From positions 1-49,408 of the forward strand of contig JAISDB010000017.1 in the NCBI GenBank assembly GCA_031265155.1: 49,408 nt of DNA, read 5' to 3'. Below, in pieces: positions 38,679 to 45,982 of this stretch (within the stretch, counting starts at the first letter, position 1; each line of letters opens with the position of its first letter). The position numbers were made by a program, and so were the translations under genes. This DNA comes from Prevotellaceae bacterium. Lineage in GTDB: Bacteria > Bacteroidota > Bacteroidia > Bacteroidales > UBA932. Below the pieces are notes generated by a model. It had not been told where the DNA came from. It saw only the letters and a list, made by a program, of their open reading frames with translations, and ran no database searches.

Positions 38679-39935
38679 TCAATCTTTCCTTTTCACAAAC
38701 ACTGAATACGCAACTGAAGATCTTGTATAATCATCAATGGCAAGTTCGTATTCCTCTCCGTTTTTCCATAATTTGGCTACAAAGTGACCGGCATCATTTT
38801 CTTCGTATCCTGATGCATATACATCTCCCTCGAATACGCAAACAGAATACACTTCAGCACCTTTTGTTCCATCCGTAAGATTTTGCGCCACTCCGTTTTT
38901 CCACAATTTGGCTACTCGCTTGCCGTCTTCATTCTTTTCGTATCCTGCCGCATATACATCGCCATCCGACACATACACAGAACGAATTATGGCATCTTTT
39001 GTTCCGTCGGTAAGATTTTGCACTGCGCCGTTTTTCCACAGTTTGGCAATACTCGGACTGCCGTAATTTGCGGCGCTCTTTTCGTACCCGCCTGCATATA
39101 CATCGCTGCCGGATACGTACACAGACAAGGCATTAGCATGTTTTGTACCATCCGTAAGATTTTGCGCAATTCCGTTTTTCCATAATATTGCCACATAGTT
39201 AATAAAGCCTGTTTTCCATTCGTTTCCTGCTACATAAACATCACTGCCCGACACAAAAACAGAAAAGGCACAGGCATCATTGCCATTTGCAGAGCTAATC
39301 CTTTTCGCCACGCCGTTTTTCCATAATGTTGCTGCATTTGGCACAGCGCTTTCTCCTCTTTGTCCTGCTATATATACATCGCCGTCCGATACATAAACAG
39401 AACGTGCATAGGTATATTGTGTCTCATTTGTAAATTCCTGTTCCTCGCCGTTTTTCCATAATCGGATTATATGGCTATCATCCCCTGCGGCATATACATC
39501 ATTACCTGATACATATACCGAGCGAACTTCAAAATAATTGTATACAAGTCTTTTTGCCTTGCCGTTTTTCCATATTACAGGTATTACATTTCTTTCGTAT
39601 CCCCCAACATATATATCGGGTTCTACAGTTACGCTGCATACGGCTTTCACCGTACCCGAAGCTACGGTAATCACGGAATTGCCTATTTCTACGGCAGTTA
39701 CTTTTCCTGCATCGCTGACTGTGGCAACAGTTTCGTTGCTGCTGCTCCACGTAAGGGCTTGGTCGGTTGCATTTTCAGGGATTATTTCTGCCCAAATTAT
39801 ATATGTTTCACCTACTGTAAGTTTTACAGATGTTTTATCAAGCGTTATTTCGCTAATTTTTACTGTATTATCATCCTTGCTGCACGAAGCCGCCAACAGC
39901 AGCGCAAGGGCTGCAAATATTTTAATATGTTTCAT
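38679..39935 (-). CDS. Big_2 lipoprotein with seven WKNG propeller-like repeats
   Basis: Lipoprotein of 418 residues (lipobox ending ASC, Cys18, then SKDD). Residues about 26-105 are a bacterial Ig-like group 2 domain (TLDKTSVKLTVGETYIIWAE, then LTWSSSNETVATVSDAGKVT). From about 108 to the end there are seven tandem repeats of 38-49 residues built on DVYxAGYE...LWKNGxxQNLTDGTK...SVYVSGS. Seven such four-strand units fit a seven-bladed beta-propeller. The repeats are similar enough to suggest recent expansion or conversion. I do not recognise a named family; a ligand-binding surface protein is the likely role. The signal-peptide DNA is nearly identical to those of 36011-37444 and 37498-38439. 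Confidence 0.75.
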   Translation of the reverse strand: MKHIKIFAALALLLAASCSKDDNTVKISEITLDKTSVKLTVGETYIIWAEIIPENATDQALTWSSSNETVATVSDAGKVTAVEIGNSVITVASGTVKAVCSVTVEPDIYVGGYERNVIPVIWKNGKAKRLVYNYFEVRSVYVSGNDVYAAGDDSHIIRLWKNGEEQEFTNETQYTYARSVYVSDGDVYIAGQRGESAVPNAATLWKNGVAKRISSANGNDACAFSVFVSGSDVYVAGNEWKTGFINYVAILWKNGIAQNLTDGTKHANALSVYVSGSDVYAGGYEKSAANYGSPSIAKLWKNGAVQNLTDGTKDAIIRSVYVSDGDVYAAGYEKNEDGKRVAKLWKNGVAQNLTDGTKGAEVYSVCVFEGDVYASGYEENDAGHFVAKLWKNGEEYELAIDDYTRSSVAYSVFVKRKD

Positions 39936-40044
39936 TTTTTATTTTTAAAATTTATGTCTTAAATTTACTTAATTTCAGTGATTTATCAAAATAAATGCTG
40001 TGAGTTCTCTTTTTCAGCTGCCTGCTTGAATTGCGAAAGTTGAA

Positions 40045-40752
40045 TTAAAAACTAAAACCCATTTTAATTTTTATGGCATCTACATTCGTACTAACGAAAT
40101 TCATATTATTAATCGGATCGCGGAATTCCACTCCTTGAACTTCATAGCCAATTCCGAACAGTAAGGCAACTCCGTGTATTCTCAATCTTACGCCTGCCAC
40201 CGGACTGAAAAAAATGCCGGCTGCGTCAAAGCTACTGCTGCCATTAAAAGAATAGCCCAGTTCCAATGAAAAATACGGAGATATCTTTTTATTTATGAAA
40301 TTAACTCTGAAATCGGCAAAAATCGGTATCAAGGCAGTACTTTCGCCGGTGTAGTAATGTACTCCGGTTCCTACTCCCAACGAAAAATAAGGATTAAATC
40401 TGTAGCCGTTAATAATATCCAAAACAAGGCTGTTGCCGCCGTTCCCATCCAGTCCGAAAGCGTAGCCTGTTTCTATAATTCCGCAATAACCCGATCTTTT
40501 CTTCGAATAGCTGTAATTATTCGCCTTGCTTTTGATTTCTTCTTTTGTCAGTTTTTCTATTTCGTCCATTTGAAACACAAAAACGTTATTGTCTGCCGTT
40601 TGAATTTTCACGGATTTATTCGGAATCTGTTCCACGATAATACCGTGAATAATGCTGCCGTTTTTCAGATAAACAACATCCTTATAGCCTGCTTGAGAAA
40701 AAGCAACTGTTGAAATCAATGCTGCAATAATTAATAATATATATTTTTTCAT
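40045..40752 (-). CDS. small outer-membrane beta-barrel protein
   Basis: Protein of 235 residues with a signal peptide (about 1-19, ending AFSQ). Residues about 24-75 form the short module DVVYLKNGSIIHGIIVEQIP, with KSVKIQTADNNVFVFQMDEI, often seen at the N-terminus of Bacteroidota barrel proteins. The remainder (about 85-235) is a run of amphipathic strands (FSLGVGTGVHYYTG, KISPYFSLELGYSFNG, ALLFGIGYEV) ending in F, consistent with an eight-strand barrel. Specific function unknown. It lies 47 bases after the BACON gene, in the spacer that was duplicated. Confidence 0.7.
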   Translation of the reverse strand: MKKYILLIIAALISTVAFSQAGYKDVVYLKNGSIIHGIIVEQIPNKSVKIQTADNNVFVFQMDEIEKLTKEEIKSKANNYSYSKKRSGYCGIIETGYAFGLDGNGGNSLVLDIINGYRFNPYFSLGVGTGVHYYTGESTALIPIFADFRVNFINKKISPYFSLELGYSFNGSSSFDAAGIFFSPVAGVRLRIHGVALLFGIGYEVQGVEFRDPINNMNFVSTNVDAIKIKMGFSF

Positions 40753-40850
40753 CTTTTATAATTTAATATACCAAGTTTTATGTTGCATATTTTTACTGTT
40801 CATCGAGGTATTTGAGATACATTAATTATTACAGGAGGCAAATCGGTGTT
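40753..40850 (-). repeat. duplicated spacer and BACON 3' end (copy 2)
   Basis: TATAATTTAATATACCAAGT and flanking bases match 37445-37540, including the last codons of each BACON gene. The genes that follow (LRR versus barrel protein) are unrelated, so the duplication breakpoint lies at or near the next start codon. Confidence 0.7.
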
Positions 40851-41765
40851 GTTTGCCTTTATAGTAATCGTACCCGGAGGATGCGGCGTATTTGTACTAT
40901 TAGGAATAGCGGAAACAGAAAATGTTTTTATAACGCCATTTACATCATAAGTTCCAATATTTATCCAGTAAACAGGGCTTGTTACAGTAATACTCGGTGT
41001 TTTTATATTTGTAGAAATCTTGAAATAAAACAAGCCGCTTCCAGGCAATGGCTGTCCATCCAGTGTTGCGCTATGTCCATAAGCATCAAAAACAAGAGAA
41101 GTACCCGCCGGAGTAACGGTTAATTCAAGTTTTTCCTGCGTAACATCTATAACTATGGGCGTTGCCGTACCCGAACTGACAGTTACGGTAGCCGGCGGCG
41201 ACGCCGTAGCGGAAGTATTGGCAGCGGCAGACAGCGAGAATGTGCCTTCGTCTGCATTTTTGCTGACATTAAGCCATGATTGGCTTGATACGGCGTCCCA
41301 TTCTTTATAGCGATTCGCATATACATGAAAAGTTTCATTGCCGGCAACGCCTTGAGGTGAAAAGACAACAGGATCAGTCGGATACACCGAAAGCGCAGCT
41401 ACCTGTTGTACGAATAAAGACCTTATCACATATTCTCCTGATTTTACCAGCACAATTGCAGGTTCGGGCGCAAGGTCAACAGGATCTGCCGACAGCGTAA
41501 AGGTATTTTCTGTTTTGGCAATATGCACCCATGACAGGGTAGATGTTACATTCCATGTCTCTTTTTTGGGTACGGTTACGGTAAATGTAGCCGGACCATC
41601 CATCCATTTATCTATGAATAATACTCTTAGCCCATCTGCCGAAAACGACATAGAACTTGTCTCGGGAGTTACTTCCCATATTCGAGGACTGTAATCATTT
41701 CTGCACGAAGCAAGCATCATTAACAGCGTAGCGGCTGTAATAAAAAATTTGATTTTCTTTTTCAT
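40800..41765 (-). CDS. triple-BACON-domain lipoprotein (paralogue 2)
   Basis: Lipoprotein of 321 residues (lipobox ending ASC, Cys21, then RNDY). It has the same three-module BACON architecture as 37498-38439: modules at about 28-128, 129-218 and 219-321, with TSTLSWVHIAK, SSQSWLNVSK and TSPVYWINIG. Most of modules 1 and 2 align without gaps. The signal peptide and the third module have diverged most. It follows the CDCL gene pair beyond a strong terminator, so it is either transcribed by read-through or from an unseen promoter. Confidence 0.8.
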   Translation of the reverse strand: MKKKIKFFITAATLLMMLASCRNDYSPRIWEVTPETSSMSFSADGLRVLFIDKWMDGPATFTVTVPKKETWNVTSTLSWVHIAKTENTFTLSADPVDLAPEPAIVLVKSGEYVIRSLFVQQVAALSVYPTDPVVFSPQGVAGNETFHVYANRYKEWDAVSSQSWLNVSKNADEGTFSLSAAANTSATASPPATVTVSSGTATPIVIDVTQEKLELTVTPAGTSLVFDAYGHSATLDGQPLPGSGLFYFKISTNIKTPSITVTSPVYWINIGTYDVNGVIKTFSVSAIPNSTNTPHPPGTITIKANNTDLPPVIINVSQIPR

Positions 41766-41796
41766 AATATTGTTTTTTTACATTTAAAAAAGCAGG

Positions 41797-41828
41797 AAAA
41801 ATCAGGGAAGTGAAATCCCCTGATTTTT
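41797..41828 (-). terminator. strong intrinsic terminator after the CDCL pair
   Basis: AAAAATCAGGG (41797-41807) pairs perfectly over 11 bases with CCCTGATTTTT (41818-41828) around a ten-base loop. On the minus strand it lies about 25 bases past the stop of the gene at 41853 and the T-rich arm continues into further T residues. It separates the CDCL pair from the BACON gene. Confidence 0.85.
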
Positions 41829-41852
41829 CTGTTTTTATTTAACAGTCTGCTG

Positions 41853-43568
41853 TTAATGCCCATCGGTTTGATAGTCGTATATTCGTCCATCGCAATAGAA
41901 GCGGTAATATAAGGAAACATCCGTCTCCATACCGCCGCCGCTCAGTGTATAGTTAAGCGATTCGAACGGCTTGTGCCGTACAGCAGGATCCGTGCTGGTA
42001 ACAGGCTGCCATTTGCTGTCGTTTTCATTATATTCAAAATCCTGTACAAGAGTGTATTCTGGGTTGCCTTCGTGAGTGCCTCCCTGACCCCATTTGCCGT
42101 GGCCGTAAGATTGATGATGAGCCTTTATCTTGCACTCTATGCGTATTCGGTATTCAGTTTTTACTTTTTCAAACACCCTGTAATAATACATGGGATAATT
42201 CATTCCTCCTTTAAGCGGCACTGTTACGGGACTGCCGATTACTTTAACTTCCTGTCCATTGTCATAATGTATCGACAGGCTGGAAATGGTAAAATTAGAA
42301 TAATTGGAAATGGTACCTCCAGAACCGGGAGATGCCTTAATGTTGAAAATATCAATAACAACATTGTTCAGAGGCTCGTTGGGATAAAACTCCTGCGAGG
42401 TAAAGGTGTAGCTGAGGGTATTGGTAAGCATGGCTGCAGTATTGTCGGCAAGGTGGTTTATTTTATATGAAATAGGCACGCCTACATTTACATCCGATAC
42501 TATGGAACCATCAATTAGAAAATCTCTGATTTTGTCAAAACTGCCCAAGGCAACTTCCAAGCCTGCTTGCGGGTCGCCGCCCAACTGTACTACGGTACAT
42601 TTTGATTCATTAACAGTCTTTTTTTCCTGCGATCCATAACTCATTTCCAAGCTTGAATACGCTGCGCTGAGAGATCTTTTAAGCTGCTGTACCGATGCGG
42701 TAGATTCGTACAGCAGCACGTAAGCGCGTCCGTACGAAACGCTGCTTACATAGCATATCGGATTGCCGTTGCCCGTATAGTTTTTCAAGTCCTGCTCGGT
42801 AATATCATCGGTAAACACTCCTATGAAGCCTTCCTGAGCTTCGTATGACATGGTAAAATAGATTTGACGGAACATAACTGCCACATAACTTTTTGTTTCG
42901 CTGAAACTGCCGCCGAATGACGATTGAAGTTCGGCTCCCCACATGTCAACATTAAGGTCAAGCTTGTAAGCCATTTCCTCTATGCTTTGAACCTGCTCTA
43001 TTTCCAAAGAATACTGCGCGCCCAAATTGCTGTGCAAATGCTGCGACAGAAGCTCGTTCATTGCCTGAGTTACAGACGAAGGTCTCATCTCTACATCCTT
43101 GTACCATTCGTCCACATCGGCATTGCCTGTTACGGCGCTCAGGTAAACGCGCCCGGGCCTGCGTTTGCCTACAATGGGGATGGTTGAAGGCACACCGTCT
43201 CGTAAAGTTCTTCCCTGCACAAGCGCTCCGGGGTACAGGTCTGTCCACGGATTGTAAGTAGCAAACTCTCTTGGATTTTCCGCAATATCGTAGGTTTTTC
43301 GCGTTTTTACGGAATACCCGCCGGCATTATTTTGAATGCCTGTTTCGGGGTCGGTATAACTGGGTTCATCTTTATGATTTTCCAGCGTATCGACGCTTTC
43401 GAGATGTTTCCTGTTTTCTGTAATTTGCAGATAACCGCCACTTTCGAGCAGAGCCTGTATTTTCTGCTGCTCGGGGGTTAATGCGTTAGGATCGGGGTCG
43501 GCAAGGTCTTTTCCGCAGCCTGCTGCCAAAATGCCGACAATTGTTAAATTAAGTAATAACTTTTTCAT
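41853..43568 (-). CDS. CDC-like (CDCL) pore-forming lipoprotein, second of pair
   Basis: Lipoprotein of 571 residues (lipobox ILAAGC, Cys18, then GKDLADPD). The mature part carries the core of thiol-activated/cholesterol-dependent cytolysins in order: LYPGALVQG (111-119), KRRPGRVYL (135-143), the insertion-strand region with FRQIYFTMSYEAQE (233-246), CYVSSVSYGRAYVLLYEST (272-290), QLGGD (328-332) and VPISYKINHLADN (364-376). The glycine pair of LGGD corresponds to the pair at which CDC/MACPF core strands bend. The C-terminal third (about 380-571) is beta-rich but lacks the cholesterol-binding undecapeptide, so cholesterol is probably not the receptor. Bacteroidota CDCLs are described as two-component antibacterial pore formers. 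A paralogue lies immediately upstream and a relic at 38532-38618. Confidence 0.85.
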   Translation of the reverse strand: MKKLLLNLTIVGILAAGCGKDLADPDPNALTPEQQKIQALLESGGYLQITENRKHLESVDTLENHKDEPSYTDPETGIQNNAGGYSVKTRKTYDIAENPREFATYNPWTDLYPGALVQGRTLRDGVPSTIPIVGKRRPGRVYLSAVTGNADVDEWYKDVEMRPSSVTQAMNELLSQHLHSNLGAQYSLEIEQVQSIEEMAYKLDLNVDMWGAELQSSFGGSFSETKSYVAVMFRQIYFTMSYEAQEGFIGVFTDDITEQDLKNYTGNGNPICYVSSVSYGRAYVLLYESTASVQQLKRSLSAAYSSLEMSYGSQEKKTVNESKCTVVQLGGDPQAGLEVALGSFDKIRDFLIDGSIVSDVNVGVPISYKINHLADNTAAMLTNTLSYTFTSQEFYPNEPLNNVVIDIFNIKASPGSGGTISNYSNFTISSLSIHYDNGQEVKVIGSPVTVPLKGGMNYPMYYYRVFEKVKTEYRIRIECKIKAHHQSYGHGKWGQGGTHEGNPEYTLVQDFEYNENDSKWQPVTSTDPAVRHKPFESLNYTLSGGGMETDVSLYYRFYCDGRIYDYQTDGH

Positions 43569-43669
43569 TTTTTTTAATTTTAAATAATAATATTGTTAAT
43601 CTGTAATTTGTATTGTATTAAGGATTTTTAAAATAAAATGTATTTCCCGTTTTAAAATTTTCCGCATTA

Positions 43670-45409
43670 TTAATAGGTTCTGTAATTAGCCTTGAAACTG
43701 TAGCTCAGTTGAAATCCTATGTTGCAATAATTGAAGCCATCCGTAAATTTTACTGTTCGGAAAGGCGTATTGCTTAAGGTTCCTCCTGCCGCATCGTTAC
43801 CTACGACTTTCCATCTTTGCGAAGACCAGTCGAATGCAAATACCACTTCCTTGTTGTAGGTTCTGGTTTGGGAAGGATAGTCGTCGCTGCCTATAATATA
43901 ATGAATTCTTCTGACGTTGGTGTATGAAACGGTGAACGACAGCCTAATCTGCCGGCTTGTATTTATGCCGAGCTCTCCGGTACTTGCGGTTATGTAATAG
44001 CTTTTGCTTGTAGCATAAGGCTCGGTCAGAACATTGGTAATGCCCGATGGTATGCTGCGTATCAGCGTCCATCCTGTTACATTCGGATTTCCCGGATTTT
44101 CCGGATCTGAAACATAAATATTGACAGAACCCACTGAAAATTTGGAGCGATTACATAGATGTCCGTTGCCTCCGGACATGGTTAACTTGTTGGAATAAAT
44201 GCTTTGCAGAGTAATTTCCACATTATTAACCTTTGCAGCCTCGTAATAATCCACGTCCCTGCAATTTACGTTTATATCCTTATAGGTTACAACAGAGCGG
44301 TTATTGTTTACATACATTAATGTGTAGTATATGGGAGCGCCCACATTGTCGCGGCTGAAAACAGAGCCGTTTATAATAAAGTCACGCAGGGCGGTCGGGC
44401 TGTATATTACTTCAAGCCCGTCTGTTGCATTTCCTCCTATTTGCATCATTCTTATTGAAGCGGCATTATAGGTATATATGTCCCTGCCGGTAAGCAGCTC
44501 ATCGGAATCAGGGTCGAAAATTTTACCTAAGGTTTCCGCGGCAAGCGTATATTTGCTGTCGATTTCGTAGAGCAAAACAAAATACCTGCCGTAAGATACC
44601 GATGAAATGTAGCATAAAGGATTGTTTTCGTAAACGTAAGGCTTAAGATATTCCACTTTCATTTTATCGTTAAACAGGCTGTCGATGCCGGGGAAATCAT
44701 AAGACATCGTAAAATATACCTGCTCCAGTTTTATCATTATCCACGTTTTGTCTGTCCTCGACCAGTTTACCGACTGAAAGGTTCCACCCGTTTGCAGGTC
44801 AAAGTTATCGACATTCATATCCAGATAAAAAGCCATTTCTTCCGTGCTGTGAACAAATTCCTGAGAATAAGTAAAGCGCGCGGGAAATCCGCTTGTGTAC
44901 GGAGCCAGAATTTCGTTCATTGCCTGCGTTACGCACGAGCCTGTAAATTCTGCAATATCGTGCGTGTAATTCATTCCTGCCTGTCCCGATACTAAATCAA
45001 GATAAATGCGCCCCGGCTTGCGATAGCTGCTTAAGGGCGCCATGGCAAGCTGATTGTCGCGTACCGAAATCCCCTGAATGAGATTGCCGGGCCATACCGC
45101 ATCCATCGATTGAAAGCTCAAACTGTTTCCTGTAAAGGCGTTGCCGAATTTTTGCTTTTCCATGGTAACCGGAATGTAATAATCGGCGGTAGGTGTATAT
45201 GGCGGCGACAACAAAACAGCGCTGCCCTCGGTTCGCGATATGGTGTCTTCAACAACTCCCGTAACGGGAACAGTGTCCAGCATACTTATGCTGTTGAGAT
45301 AATCCGATATGGCTGTAAGCCTTTCCTTTTGCAAAGCTTCCATATCAATGCCCTTTTCACATGCATTAAACAATAATGCCAATCCTGTCAAAATTAATAG
45401 TTTTTTCAT
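43670..45409 (-). CDS. CDC-like (CDCL) pore-forming lipoprotein, first of pair
   Basis: Protein of 579 residues from ATG 45409 (MKKLLILTGLALLFNAC, lipobox Cys17). An in-frame ATG eight codons upstream would lie at the promoter -7 box and is not preferred. The CDC-like signatures are in the same order as in its neighbour: VWPGNLIQG (105-113), YRKPGRIYL (129-137), LEQVYFTMSYD (228-238), CYISSVSYGRYFVLLYE (266-282), QIGGN (323-327) and APIYYTLMYVNNN (358-370). The segment after residue 375 is an extended beta-rich C-terminus unlike that of the partner and without the undecapeptide. The two proteins are clearly homologous but well diverged, as expected for the two components of a hetero-oligomeric pore. 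The spacer to the second gene is 101 bases with no obvious promoter. Confidence 0.85.
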   Translation of the reverse strand: MKKLLILTGLALLFNACEKGIDMEALQKERLTAISDYLNSISMLDTVPVTGVVEDTISRTEGSAVLLSPPYTPTADYYIPVTMEKQKFGNAFTGNSLSFQSMDAVWPGNLIQGISVRDNQLAMAPLSSYRKPGRIYLDLVSGQAGMNYTHDIAEFTGSCVTQAMNEILAPYTSGFPARFTYSQEFVHSTEEMAFYLDMNVDNFDLQTGGTFQSVNWSRTDKTWIMIKLEQVYFTMSYDFPGIDSLFNDKMKVEYLKPYVYENNPLCYISSVSYGRYFVLLYEIDSKYTLAAETLGKIFDPDSDELLTGRDIYTYNAASIRMMQIGGNATDGLEVIYSPTALRDFIINGSVFSRDNVGAPIYYTLMYVNNNRSVVTYKDINVNCRDVDYYEAAKVNNVEITLQSIYSNKLTMSGGNGHLCNRSKFSVGSVNIYVSDPENPGNPNVTGWTLIRSIPSGITNVLTEPYATSKSYYITASTGELGINTSRQIRLSFTVSYTNVRRIHYIIGSDDYPSQTRTYNKEVVFAFDWSSQRWKVVGNDAAGGTLSNTPFRTVKFTDGFNYCNIGFQLSYSFKANYRTY

Positions 45410-45432
45410 TTCTGTCGGTATTTTATTTAGCA

Positions 45433-45440
45433 CAAAAATA
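45433..45440 (-). promoter_or_regulatory. promoter -7 element of the CDCL pair
   Basis: Minus-strand TATTTTTG matches TAnnTTTG, 23 bases before the preferred CDCL start. The -33 region is AT-rich with no clear TTTG, which could mean that an activator is needed. Confidence 0.4.
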
Positions 45441-45850
45441 TAAATAAATTAAAAATTAAGCGACATTTTAAAGTTAAATATTATTAAATATTTATTTTTG
45501 CAGCAAAAAACATCATTTAAGTTTTACTGCCCCTGCACTTTAATTTGTATATTGCTCATTTTAAGATCTGTATAAATTACATGTCAAAGCAAGATTACAA
45601 ACGAAAATTAATCAATAGAGATGCAGGGTTTTGTATGCTGCATATTTAAATTTTGCAAAACAGATACTGCCTGTGTTTTTCTTTTTGTGTATTGATAAAA
45701 AAATACCGATAATAATCGTTTTTTTATGCTCAATTTTATCTGCAAAGAATCGATTATCCGAATCGAATGGTCTGTTTTTTCGCTGAAATTTCAATTTCCA
45801 TAAGGGATGAACCGCTTCATTAATCTTCTGAAATAAAAAAAATAATATTT
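45441..45850. other. divergent intergenic region, CDCL pair / EF-G2
   Basis: About 400 AT-rich bases between divergent units. A 60-codon minus-strand frame (45612-45794) has a lysine/phenylalanine-rich, non-family-like composition and no promoter, and I do not call it a gene. No repeat of the dispersed family is present here. Confidence 0.5.
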
Positions 45851-45884
45851 TTTGCCTGTATTTTCACATAAATTCATATCTTTG
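45851..45884 (+). promoter_or_regulatory. promoter of the EF-G2 gene
   Basis: TTTG at 45851-45854 and TATCTTTG at 45877-45884 match the Bacteroidota consensus, with a slightly long spacing of 22 bases. The start would be near 45891, giving a leader of about 90 bases. Confidence 0.55.
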
Positions 45885-45982
45885 AAGCCGTTTTAAAATA
45901 AATATAAGGATTTTGAATGTATAACAGGGAAATTAAAAACAGCTTGCGAATTACAATTATTAACTAAATAAATACATCACTC

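Noticed and set aside
42900..43260. Plus-strand frames opposite the CDCL genes
   Set aside because: They are antisense shadows of strongly recognisable coding sequence and have no family signatures.
45612..45794. 60-codon minus-strand frame between the CDCL pair and EF-G2
   Set aside because: No promoter, no family-like pattern, and composition typical of translated AT-rich spacer.
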